DNA from: Hydractinia symbiolongicarpus
Taxonomy: Eukaryota; Cnidaria; Hydrozoa; Anthoathecata; Hydractiniidae
NCBI RefSeq assembly: GCF_029227915.1
Contig: NC_079885.1
Location: 8,432,001 to 8,496,000 of the forward strand
Length of the DNA: 64,000 nucleotides
Direction of reading: 5' to 3'
Positions 54,001 to 64,000 of the stretch are shown here, in pieces (within the stretch, counting starts at the first letter, position 1; every line of letters starts with the position of its first letter). Made by a program: the position numbers and the translations under genes. The notes beneath the pieces are model-generated. The model saw only the letters and a list, made by a program, of their open reading frames with translations. It was not told where the DNA came from and did no database searches.

Positions 54001-57000
54001 CAAATTATGTTTTGCAATTTATTTTTCTAGTGTTGAAAAAATCTGAAACATTACACTTTAGTGGTGTTTGTAGAAGCTTAATATTTCCTACAAAATTACT
54101 CTGAGCTTATGTCCATTTGACTTTATGAGTTTTTTAGCTAATACTAACTTGTAAACTATTGCTGAATTTTTGTGCATAATCAATTTAATGTTAGTCACAA
54201 TAAGTACAAAATAATTGTTTAAATTTCATGTTATTCTGAGGTGTCACAATATTTAGAAAGAAGAGTTGTTCGATCCAACAATTTTCTTTCTGGTGCTCTT
54301 ACCCCCAATTATATTTGAATCTGGGTACAATCTACACAAGGTGAGGTGTTGCTATTTGTTATTTCTTTTTAATTAATTTGTTTAATTTTCTATTTTTTCA
54401 TACAAATAAAAAAACTTATTGGTGCAAAAATTGAAATGATGCGAAGCATGAGCATTTCAACGGGTATTGATTTTCTGATATTTGATTATTGACATTTCAA
54501 CACACCACTTCCTGTCTGTGCTCCCACTCCTTTATGACCTTTGAAAACAAGTGCCATAAAAAACTTTTTTTTAAATTATGAAGCTTACACAAAGTCAAAG
54601 AAAAAGTGCCATCTTCTGGAACTTGTGGAGTACATTTTAACTCATAAACCCCAAACAGGAGAGACCACCGTGCAACAACAAAAGTGCACTACCACCTTTT
54701 TAACTTCTGTATTCTGATAACAAATGTAATTAAAAGTGCCATATTTCATTGCTAAATTATGAAAACATGTTTTCATAATTTTCATAGTTTAGTAATGAAA
54801 TATAGCACTTATAATATTCCTATAATCATATGCCTAAATATTGTTTTGTCCTAAAAGCTTTCAACATTTTTTTAGGGGAATTTCTTTGCTAACCTTGGCT
54901 CTATTATCGTGTTTGCTATTTTCGGAACAATTATTTCTGCAGTAATTGTTGGAAGCGGTATATATTTTTTAGGACAGGTAACTGTTTAACATTTATTTTT
55001 ACTTACATAAAAGACTTGATATAATTAATAAAATAATTTTAATTGTCACCAACCTAATTTTTAGGCCAAAATTACTCCCCAGCTTGATATAAGAGAGAGG
55101 TATGTTTTTGTTGTGGTAAATTTAATTATGTAAAACCTAACGAGATGGATTGAATTTACTGTTATTTAGTTTTGCGTTTGGTTCGTTAATCTCTGCTGTT
55201 GATCCTGTTGCTACGTTAGCAATTTTTCATGCATTAAATGCTGATCCGTTGTTGAACATGTTGGTATTTGGAGAGAGCATCCTAAACGATGCTGTTGCAA
55301 TTGTTCTGACAAAGTAAGCAATTGTTTTGAAAGTTAAAAATATAATCCTAACTGTGAGAAATGCTTGTCATAAGTTGTATATATTTTTTTCTTGTTTGTT
55401 ATTTAATATGGATAACAGAAATGTTATGCTTAAAAGCTGGAGAACGAAACAGATCATAATGGAACAATAATAACATTTAATTTGATTAACCTTTCTGCTA
55501 ATTATTATTTTATTTCAATAAAAATATTCTGGTCCTGTCTGCAAGAAAAATTAAAATTATTTCAATTTTCAGTTTGGATCGGAACAGAAAGTTTATTAAC
55601 CAATTAGATCCATTCTAGTTTTGAGTGGAAATCTACCTTGAGAGTATATGCATTTAAATAAGTTTTTATGGAAATGGAGCTGCAGAAAGGCAGTTATTCA
55701 GTGCATTTCATATAGGCTTGCAATTTTATTTCAAGTAAGGCTCTTTTACTCATCACTACATTAGAACAAAAGGCCACTTATTGATCCCTTTATATGGTTG
55801 TTGTAGCGGGAACGTCAGACAGGCAGCTGCATTTTAATTTAATCAAAAAAACCTATTGTATTCTGTACTGTGTTTAAAGTGACAGTTATTTTGACTTTCA
55901 ACTTGTAACTTCATTCATCCTGGCTGTTAAAGATTAGTTTACACCTTTTGATCTTATATTTTATATTACACCTTTTTCTGTAAAATGTTTTTGGTGGTAG
56001 CACTGTATGTCTTATCTTTTACATTTAGAGCAGTTCTAAATTCTGGTACAGTTTTTGAATCTGTCATCGCTTTCATCAAGATTTTTTTTGGTTCTGCTGG
56101 AGTTGGTGTAGCATTTGCACTAATAAGTGCTTTAATATCTTTTCAACTATGCCAGTTCTTACTATTTAAATTTTCTTGTATGCAGAGTAAAATGCGTTTT
56201 CAATTTAAAATTTTAAAAGAAGAGTAGGAGCCGTCAACCAAGCTGTATCTTGTGTATTGTGCCAATTTTTATTATGACAACAAAAACAATATCTTAACAT
56301 TTTTTTAAGGGGTCTCTCCAGGTAATGAGTTTTGTTCTCTGATATCCACAAAAAAATAAACACTCAATGAGATTTGAGGAAACGGAACTATGCTAAGTGT
56401 ACTAAAATAAATTTTCAAATATGTGTGTTCTAATTTATTACATCTTCTCTCATTTTTTTTCTATTTTCAATAATTAATTATCTTCAACCATTTTAAAAAT
56501 TATATTTGTGTGTGGAAATCAGGTGATCAAGGTGTCATTTTCTTTAATTTTGATACATTTTAAAACATGTGGACCTTCGTCAACATCCGTCACTGGAGTT
56601 AGGAATGATGGTGGTTTTTTCTTATGCACCATATGAGTTAGCAGAAGGTCTACAGTTATCAGGTATTGAAGTTTTTAATTTATTTGGAATTGATTGGTGT
56701 CGATGGAAAATGTTTCTCACAGCATCAGTCATGTATCTCTTAATTTTGCGAAGACTAATTTTGGCAAATCAAAAGCAACAGAACAATATAATGAGAATTA
56801 CAAAAAACTAAATGGATTTAAAATAAATTAGTACGAAATATTGAAAATCTCCATTTCAGAAAGAAAGAAATTTTTACAAAGATTAGTTTTCACAAATAGT
56901 GTCTATTGTAACTTCGCGAAGACAGAAATATTTGATGTTAACAACACACTTTTCACTCTAAGTCTGTTATCTTTCTTTCCAGGAATCATGGCAATATTAT

Positions 57001-60000
57001 TTTGTGGCATTGTTATGTCACATTACACACATTTTAATTTATCGCCAGTAACACAAATCACTGTACAACATTTGTTCAGAACAGCTGCTTTTGTCAGTGG
57101 TAAGCTATTTATTTAAGATACAAGTTTTGGTATATGTTTTTTCCTTAATTTCAAATTTTTCATGCAAATTTTAAGTTTTTACTGTTTTGTTGTTGTTGTT
57201 TTTTGGAAAAAATTACAACTGGTATTTTGAGTTATTTTTTGTAGTATTTCTAAATAAGTGCCAAGCTTCTAGTTGCCCTCCTTTACTAATATTGCACCTG
57301 TTGGCTGAATTATTTTATCAGCAGGGTCCTTTAAATTGCACTGAACTCACATAAATACTACATGCATAAAAAGAGGTACTAACTTAAGAGCTTGATAATG
57401 GATTGCTGTCGATGGGAGTGGGGATCAATAAATCCATCGACAACTGGCACAGGGATATGAAAACAACAATTGCTAGTTTATCTCGAATCTGTTCGGCACT
57501 GTCTTTGACAACAAAGATATCTTGGAGTCCCTTTAAGTAAATAAATCATACAGTAAAGATGATTTGGCTTTTTTGTATTAGCATAAAGGTGCCTATTGAA
57601 TTGAACCTATTGAAACACAATAACCAGCTTTACAGGAAAATTTTCTCAAATTCTCGAAAAACCTCGTGAATTATCGTTCCAGAAATTAATTCTATAATTT
57701 AATATTGAAACACTATATGAGCTGTGGCTGAGAATGTTTATGTAAAACAAACAATTGTAGTTTAATTCATCTGTTTGCAATTTACTCTGCTAAAAAAACT
57801 TGTCTAGAAATAAAGTACTGTTCTGTTTGTAGAAACATGCGTGTTTGCATATCTTGGAATGTCCATCTTTAGTTACAGTCATAAATTTGAAGCTTCGTTC
57901 ATCATATGGAGCATAGTAAGTCTGTAATTCTTATAGGATCCAGAAAAATCTCTAGGCTCTAGGAATCGATCTAGAAATTGAAACTTCAATCTTTTATTAT
58001 TTAATATTTGCGCCATCAAGGAAGAAATTTATGACGCGAGGGCCTAGCACCTGCTTTCTTTGTTACTTGTCGACATTCATAGTTTTCTAATAGCCTGTGG
58101 TAGATGAAAACATCATATATCACATTTCTCAAACCTCAAAAAAAATTGTACTACGTCTTTGTAAATCTGTTCCTTTTAATTTTGATTTGTAATAAAAGAG
58201 TCGTGTAAAAGAAACACGGAAGTTGTAGCACGTAGAAACAACTTTTCAAAACGCTTCAAAAAATATAAAAGCTCACATCCCGTGAAAAAAAAGTTAATTT
58301 CATTAAAAGTTGTCTAGAAATGTGTATATTTTTTTGCGAAAACTTAATTGATTCTTAAGGTTTTTGACTTAGAAGTTTTACTAATTATGTATGAACTGTC
58401 TCTGAGTGGAATGTTGTATTAACCACTTTTACCAGGGCATAGGTTTTTTGGCCAATTACTTGTAGTGGCGTTTTAAACATTTTACGTGATTTGTACTGAT
58501 AATTATCATAATAGATGCTCAATAACATTAATTACATGCTTTGGAGCTATTTTATGATGTCATAATGTTGCATAATTAGCAAAACTTTTAAGACCTATAT
58601 CTGGAGAACCAATAAAGATTTTCCAAAAAAATAAAAAGATTCCAAGACAACTTTCAAAGGTCGTATAAGCTAAACGTTTTCTTTGCGGGAGGTAAGCTAT
58701 AAATCTAATCTTACCTGGTTTATAAATTTTGTTGGACTCTTGCAATGTTTTTTAGTTGACTTGTTTTGTATTCCATTTATTTTCTGTTATTATTTTTTAG
58801 GTGTTATGTTTGATTGGGCGAGCTGCGAACGTGTTTCCTTTATCTTTTATTTTGAATTTCTTCCGTGAAACAAAAATCAAACGCACCAATCAACTTATTA
58901 TGTGGTTTAGTGGTAAGTGTGAGCACTGATCATTTTTGTTGCTAACATTTTCGCACTAGCTCGAGTTCCAATAATACGCACTATCATTTGGCTTTATTGG
59001 TTCACAAGTAAATTAATATTTGTCAGACGCCAACTATCCAGAAATTAAGCTTGTCTTTTTTTATTACTATTATTTACCCAGGATAGCCTCTTCAGTTCCT
59101 AATAGTACTGTAATCAATAAGGGTCCTGCGAAGAAGGTCCTAGTGCATTTAAAGATTCCATTGAAGCTATGAAAGGCGTGCAAGCACAACAGTCGCTCAA
59201 CTAGACAACCGCCTAAGATCCTATTCTCATGCTGAACGATAAGCAGAAAAAGTCGATTTGTACTTTTATAGCCTCTGGTATGACTCAGCGGAGTTTGAAT
59301 TCAAGACCTTCTGCACTGCTGTCGAACGCTTTCCCACCAAGCCGCCAGTCAGGTTAATCGATCTTGATACGTTCAGAATTTTTAGGTATCCGAGTATTCA
59401 TTTGAAATGCTGGCACTAGAAATCTTAGAACTTTTTTTCGTCCAAGCATTAACGTTTTATATTTGTATGGTATATTTATGTAAAAAATGTTATTAAACGT
59501 GATCCTTTTCGGTTGTGTTTCGTTTGTATATATACTGTCCTCGGTCACACTGTCTTGAAATGGAAATGGTAAAACTTTGACGTCACTACATCAGCAAGTT
59601 TATCTAAGCATTATTAACGTATATTTTGAACATCAAGTTTAGTGTCTATGAAACTAACTGATTATGGGATCATATCGACCAAATATAACCTACAATTAAC
59701 GTTGAGTTCAGTATTGTGCTATTGTATGCATTTCGCATTGACTTTATTTCAATTCTAGTGCAACAGTGGAACACAGAATCTAACGCTGAATCTGAATCTC
59801 GGAGCTAGTGAGGATACCAGCATCGAGATTCACAAGCATTCATCGAAACTATGGCGAACGTTTTTGAACTAGTTTTAAAAATTGTTATTTGTAGGTCTCC
59901 GTGGAGCGATTGCGTTCGCCCTTGCCATCAACATTGAAGGTTTCAGTGAAGAAATAAGCCGGCTTTTAGTCACGACTACACTTGTGATTGTCCTCTTCAC

Positions 60001-61058
60001 TCTGCTTGTTTTGGGAGGCTCAACACTACCATTACTAAAGGTAACTTCTGTCTTGGCATGAATATGGACGTCTTCTTACAGTGTTCAATTAAATAATATT
60101 TTTTTAAAAAAATGGTATTTTTTAATCCGCTGTTTTTTTTGTGATTTTGGTTGTCTGATAGTTCTTATCCTAAATAAATTGTTTTAATTGGGTGTGTTTT
60201 AGTGTTTAAAAGCAACTAGAGACGAACAAGTGACATTGAGTAAGACTGCTGCAGAGGTGCGTTTCTTTGTTTGTTTTGTTTGTTAATTAGCTTGGTACAG
60301 TTTTCTTATGATATGAGAGATCATTTTTGTTTTAAAACTAACACCTGTTTCTTTTTCCAGGGCAGTGCTGTGGACGCGGAGCAGTTGACAGACGACGAAA
60401 GAAGAATACATAAAATCACCAGAAAAGGTTTTACAAAATTAGATATGCGATATCTGCTACCATTTTTTACCAGAAGAATCACGAAGCAGGTATGTCTTCA
60501 TTCCAGCGTGATTCCTGTACGTTACTTTTACTTATCGAAGCGAAGGACACATTGTCTTTGATTGATATTGTTTTAAAAATATTTGTAACTTTCAAAAAAT
60601 CTGACATAAAACGCTTACCCCCTTTGCGCAGCATGTTTTAGAACATTTAACAAAATGAATTAGTTAACCAAAGGCGCAGAGTTACTTCTACAAATCTTGA
60701 TGTCGCCAAATGGCGGCTACCTTACCAACTAAAGAATTAATATTTTGGCACGGAAGAGAATAGGGTGTCAAGAGTTTGTTGATCAAGTTAAACCTTTTAC
60801 GTATATGCGTGTATGCGGAGGGTAGCAAGATCGATAATATATCGTATTTGCTATTTGGTGGATGAATATTTCATGCCTAACGTTGCACGACTCTGACTTT
60901 GCGTGTTCATCGTGTAAACTATGTTTTAGGAGCTTCGCGATGCGCAACACGAGATGCAACGATTGACGTCACAATGGTATACCGAAGTGCGAGAATCTCC
61001 AGACACTGGTAGTGACCAGGACGAAGTTGAGTTCAAGGCTACTTCATCCCTTCTGTAA
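51075..61058 (+). CDS. SLC9A8: Sodium/hydrogen exchanger 8, 16 exons
   Basis: Endomembrane Na+(K+)/H+ antiporter of the NHE8 type. Exons: 51075-51142, 51243-51439, 53611-53750, 54257-54340, 54876-54977, 55065-55099, 55170-55313, 56029-56134, 56557-56662, 56983-57099, 57833-57915, 58801-58912, 59895-60040, 60203-60256, 60361-60489, 60930-61058. They sum to 583 codons plus TAA (human about 580). Exon 1 encodes a signal-peptide-like [18 protein letters not shown]. Then come [11 protein letters not shown], the inhibitor-site helix [34 protein letters not shown] with the essential Asp249, [47 protein letters not shown] and [13 protein letters not shown]. The cytoplasmic tail keeps LPFFTRRIT and WYTEVRESP...SLL. 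Exon joins are GT-AG except exon 8 to exon 9, which uses ATATC...AC. A tRNA-derived SINE lies in intron 12, and a small degenerate repeat near 52000-52230 in intron 2. Confidence 0.95.
52000..52230. repeat. Degenerate aagcttt-rich tandem repeat in SLC9A8 intron 2
   Basis: About four diverged units of near 65-70 bases share taagctttgagagaaagctt, tttttaatagtttc and aacaaaatgcggccatg. Confidence 0.6.
56135..56556 (+). other. Candidate U12-type AT-AC intron of SLC9A8
   Basis: The intron starts ATATCTTTT (U12 AT-AC consensus ATATCCTTT) and ends GATAC. TTCTTTAAT at 56540-56548 resembles the U12 branch site TTCCTTAAY, about 9 bases from the end. Joining the exons in phase 0 gives [13 protein letters not shown], continuous with the NHE8 family (ISALVLKHIDLR in human). 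No GT-AG alternative works because an in-frame TGA precedes the downstream exon with no AG after it. Confidence 0.88.
59055..59350 (-). mobile_element. tRNA-derived SINE in SLC9A8 intron 12
   Basis: On minus: a tRNA-like head with box-A-like GGCTTGGTGGGAAAGCG and box-B-like GGTCTTGAATTCAAAC, then a unique body of about 180 bases, ending CTATCCTGGGTAAATAA and an A-rich tail. It has no coding capacity. Confidence 0.72.
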
Positions 61059-61059
61059 A

Positions 61060-61260
61060 TGTAATGCTCCAGAAATAGATGTTGCTCTTGGTAAACTGGA
61101 ATTCAAAGCTGCTTGCTTTGCCTGACTTTGTATTAAATATTATTTCGATTGTTTCTGCATGTTATATTTCGTTTTTAAAACGCTCGTTTTCGGCGTGAAT
61201 TTTTCACTCTTTGCACGCACGACTCAAGATAAATATTTTAAAACTTACCCGTGTTTATTC
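61060..61260 (+). repeat. SLC9A8 3' UTR segment duplicated downstream
   Basis: Words here (aatagatgttg, ttggtaaactggaattcaaa, gtattaaatattatttcg, tgcatgttatatttcg, caagataaatattttaaaac) recur in the same order at 63588-63725, with about 50 bases missing in the second copy. Confidence 0.85.
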
Positions 61261-62040
61261 CCAGCGTGACACATTTATCTTTGCAATTACTCTTAAGTGC
61301 AGAAACTTTCATAGGCAAAAATATTTGCGGACTTCACAAATCTAAATTTTACGTCGCATTGTTAATGGTCACAAAATTTTCCAAGAGCGTCGACTCACGA
61401 AAGATTCTGTTTGCAAAATATTCTAATATAAATTACTCGCGAAAATTTATGTTCAGGAAACGAAAACATTATGCGAATTTACCTATTTGCGAAAGTATCT
61501 GCACTGAAGATAGATAAAGTTTGGAGTTGAATTTATTTATTTATCGAATTTGGGTTTATGTTAGTATTATTGTAACTAGATTTTTTTTACTTTACGAACT
61601 AAATCATAAATCGGCATGACAATCAAATTTTTCACAGATTTTTCATTTTAAGTGGAATATTTTTCGCTTTAATTAATTAGTGCAATGTCTTATATCAGGA
61701 TTGCTTCACAATCTCCCACCATACCTCCAGGCTCCAACAAAGGCCTATCCACCCATACACTAAAAACCTTTTTAAAACTCAAAAAAATTGCGATATGTTT
61801 CTCATGTGTCCCTTATTAAGAAAGTAAAATTCGGCGAATTTTAAATTGAGAAGTATCTGCATAAAAGAAACTTATTTTCTGTAAAAAATTCTGGCGTGGG
61901 ACGGTTAAAATTTTAAGTTTTGTAGCCTATCTACATACCTATCTACTAATTTACTTGTAAATAACAAAAAGCAGAAAGTTTTAATTTAAAACGTAGGCTT
62001 TTTGAAATTTAAAAGCCACACATACCTTTTTTTTTACTGA
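61261..62040. other. SLC9A8 3' flank
   Basis: AT-rich DNA. An 88-codon open frame at 61251-61517 has no recognised domain and begins within the duplicated UTR, so it is not called. Confidence 0.4.
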
Positions 62041-62082
62041 TTGTGTGTCCATGATGAAAAAAAAAACATATCTCTTCCTTAC

Positions 62083-62256
62083 CAGAATGTTAAAACAACC
62101 ATTTTGGAGAACGAACAAAACTTTCAGGATCAAGACGCGCGAAAATTATTAGTTACCAACCCTTTAGGGGTTTACCCGGAGGAAATAGACGTGGACGTCC
62201 TTACTTTTGAAGCAATCTATTGGTTAAAATCTGGTTACTATTTAAAGACAATTTGA
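62083..62256 (+). CDS. Possible isolated terminal exon, unknown product
   Basis: A good acceptor (ctcttccttaccag) precedes an open frame rich in charged residues (for example ILENEQNFQDQDARKLL, NPLGVYPEEIDVDVL) ending TGA after YWLKSGYYLKTI. No partner exon or family was recognised. It could be a fragment of a gene or an unused alternative exon. Confidence 0.25.
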   Translation, partial: QNVKTTILENEQNFQDQDARKLLVTNPLGVYPEEIDVDVLTFEAIYWLKSGYYLKTI

Positions 62257-62259
62257 ACT

Positions 62260-63480
62260 GCATGACTTTGTGTAAATATGAAGGTTGTTTTTTATGTATT
62301 TTAGTATATTTAAGGTTTTATTTTTGTTTTTGTTTTTGTTTGGATATACATTTTGCAATACTGACATATACTAGCACCATAAATATGTTCTTTTTTTCTT
62401 GAGCTATTTTTAAGTTCCGTGCGGTGGCGGCACACCAGACGAATGACAACTATATACCATTTTTTTCTAAGCAACGTAGAATTTTGGGTCATTGGTGCTT
62501 TTAAGTTTTTTTTCCCAAGGCACAGATAATAATAATAATAAGCATACCCATAAATCTCATCTTGAGATAGGTAAGTATATGTAAGAAATATTCTTGAAAC
62601 ACAAAGAATTAAAATCAAACATTAACAAAATTAATTAATTATCAAAATGTCAGGAAAAAGTTGGAATATAGAAAGTCAGGAAATGTCAGAAATTTTAGAT
62701 TTAAATGGTCATACAGATCTATTTTAATTTTCCAACGTATTGCCAAGAAAGATCTCTTCTTATAGAGTTGGCATTAATATTTTTGCAGTTTGATTTATTA
62801 ATATGCTTGTCATTCTCTATAACGCTTTAAGTTAAACCTCGGGAAAAAAAATGATGCTTGTATCAAATATACATTTTGTAGAATAATTCAGAGTGTTAAT
62901 AGGTATGAGATTCCTGCCGAAAATAGCTGGAAAATGATGGAAATAGTCAACGTATATCAGGAAAATGTCAGCGATATTGACAAAATAAAGGTGTCAGTTT
63001 GAGTGGAACCATGTTTAGTTAATCACTTCAAGCTGATTACCAGTTGTATCGTTTTTCGAAGAATTTAAGTTTTGTGTTGCTGACAAAAAAACTCGTGTAC
63101 TTCTTGACTAAAATACTATAATATTCGGGAGAATGCTAGAAGTATAGATAAAAAAAAAATTTCAGGAACATTTCAGATCAAGAAGATCAAAACAAAACGT
63201 TACATAAGCAATACACACAATACAAATTGAATATAGACACACAAGTATAAACACTACTGCTGTTGCAGCAGAAGAACTGTGAAACTAAAGTTCGTGGATG
63301 GGCATTTTAATAAAATTACGGATTTAAAGATAAAATAGCTACTTTGTTTATATTCTGTCCAAAGTGAATTTTACACAAAATTTTCTGGCGCGGAATTTAA
63401 TTTTGCTAATGCCAAGCAAATTTACAAACAGTAATTCCCCTTTTTTTCTTCTGCTGTCTTATCTGACCTTCATGTAACGT
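62260..63480. other. AT-rich 3' spacer
   Basis: No supported exon, only simple-sequence patches (an aataataataataa run near 62527). Confidence 0.4.
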
Positions 63481-63486
63481 AAAGGC

Positions 63487-63830
63487 ATGATACAACGTCT
63501 AAAAATCAATTTAGGTGGTTTTGAGTTTAGTCTTGTTGAGTAGAAAATGTGCATACAAAGAAAGACAAGAAAAAGTTTTAAAAAATAGATGTTGATTTTG
63601 GTAAACTGGAATTCAAAGCTACTTTCTTTGACTTGGTATTAAATATTATTTTGATCGTTTTCTGCATGTTATATTTCGTCTTACTTTTTGCACGCACGCC
63701 TCAAGATAAATATTTTAAAACTTACCCGTTACACCGTCTAAAAATCGATTTGGGTGGTTTTAAGTTTAAAGTCTTGTTATTAAATAGAAAATGTGCATAC
63801 AAAGAAAAGACAAGAAAAAGTTTTATTGTT
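63487..63830 (+). repeat. Composite duplication downstream of SLC9A8
   Basis: An approximately 95-base block starting cgtctaaaaatcaatttagg and ending acaagaaaaagttttaaaa occurs at 63498-63582 and again at 63730-63825. Between them lies the second copy of the SLC9A8 UTR segment (63588-63725). Confidence 0.85.
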
Positions 63831-64000
63831 TCAATAATCTATTCGTAAATTGAGGAGAATACTTCTTAAAATTTTAAAAACGAGATACACTGGTTTTAGC
63901 AGCCTCATTCTGAACATAGTACGGGTCACGTGCTGCGATACTTCTTGCAACGTAAGGATGTAATTGTCGCGTAGTCGCACCACGTTCACTATGGACTTTC

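Noticed and set aside
56569-56569. Start of an independent gene at the GTG before [13 protein letters not shown]
   Set aside because: The protein continues upstream through ILKH into the previous exon once the AT-AC intron is removed; it is an internal SLC9A8 exon.

Overview
The window is eukaryotic. It is AT-rich, has intron-containing genes with short conserved exons, and carries many dispersed and simple repeats. The mobile elements (a THAP/P2X7-domain DNA element, a hAT remnant, (GAT)n-tailed LINEs, a tRNA-derived SINE) and the general style suggest an early-branching metazoan. A cnidarian, perhaps a hydrozoan, is my best guess. All gene models were spliced by hand from GT-AG signals, reading-frame phase and remembered family motifs; no search was run.

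Layout. 1-17150 (+): a tandem cluster of related single-pass membrane proteins. It holds an orphan cytoplasmic-tail exon (1703-1923), a partial gene with a transmembrane exon and tail (3014-4098), and an apparently complete ten-exon gene (6845-16984) with a signal peptide, glycosylated ectodomain, DKDG stalk, TM helix and tyrosine-rich tail. 17911-27509 (-): ADAT1, the tRNA adenosine-37 deaminase, eight exons; its 4.6-kb first intron hosts a 53-bp satellite, a dead LINE and a short hairpin-ended repeat. 28612-37850 (-): a five-exon, 622-codon gene joining a NOL4-like His/Cys region to a CDK2AP-like segment; its third intron contains a 1.68-kb TTAA-flanked DNA element with a THAP gene and a P2X7 ballast-domain gene facing each other. 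38400-47600: repeat-rich DNA with a second LINE copy, a hAT transposase remnant, degenerate tandem repeats and a decayed reverse transcriptase. 48089-49498 (+): an intronless ODR4 homologue. 51075-61058 (+): SLC9A8 (NHE8), sixteen exons, one intron of which looks like a U12-type AT-AC minor intron. 61060-64000: the 3' flank, with duplicated pieces of the SLC9A8 3' region.

The genes do not form a pathway. ADAT1 edits tRNA, ODR4 works in ER membrane-protein maturation, NHE8 exchanges Na+/K+ for H+ in endomembranes, and the receptor cluster probably signals at the cell surface. The most notable points are the receptor cluster with conserved exon phases, the THAP/P2X7 element, the AT-AC intron confirmed by protein continuity, and a recent 154-bp duplication that copies a splice acceptor inside ADAT1.
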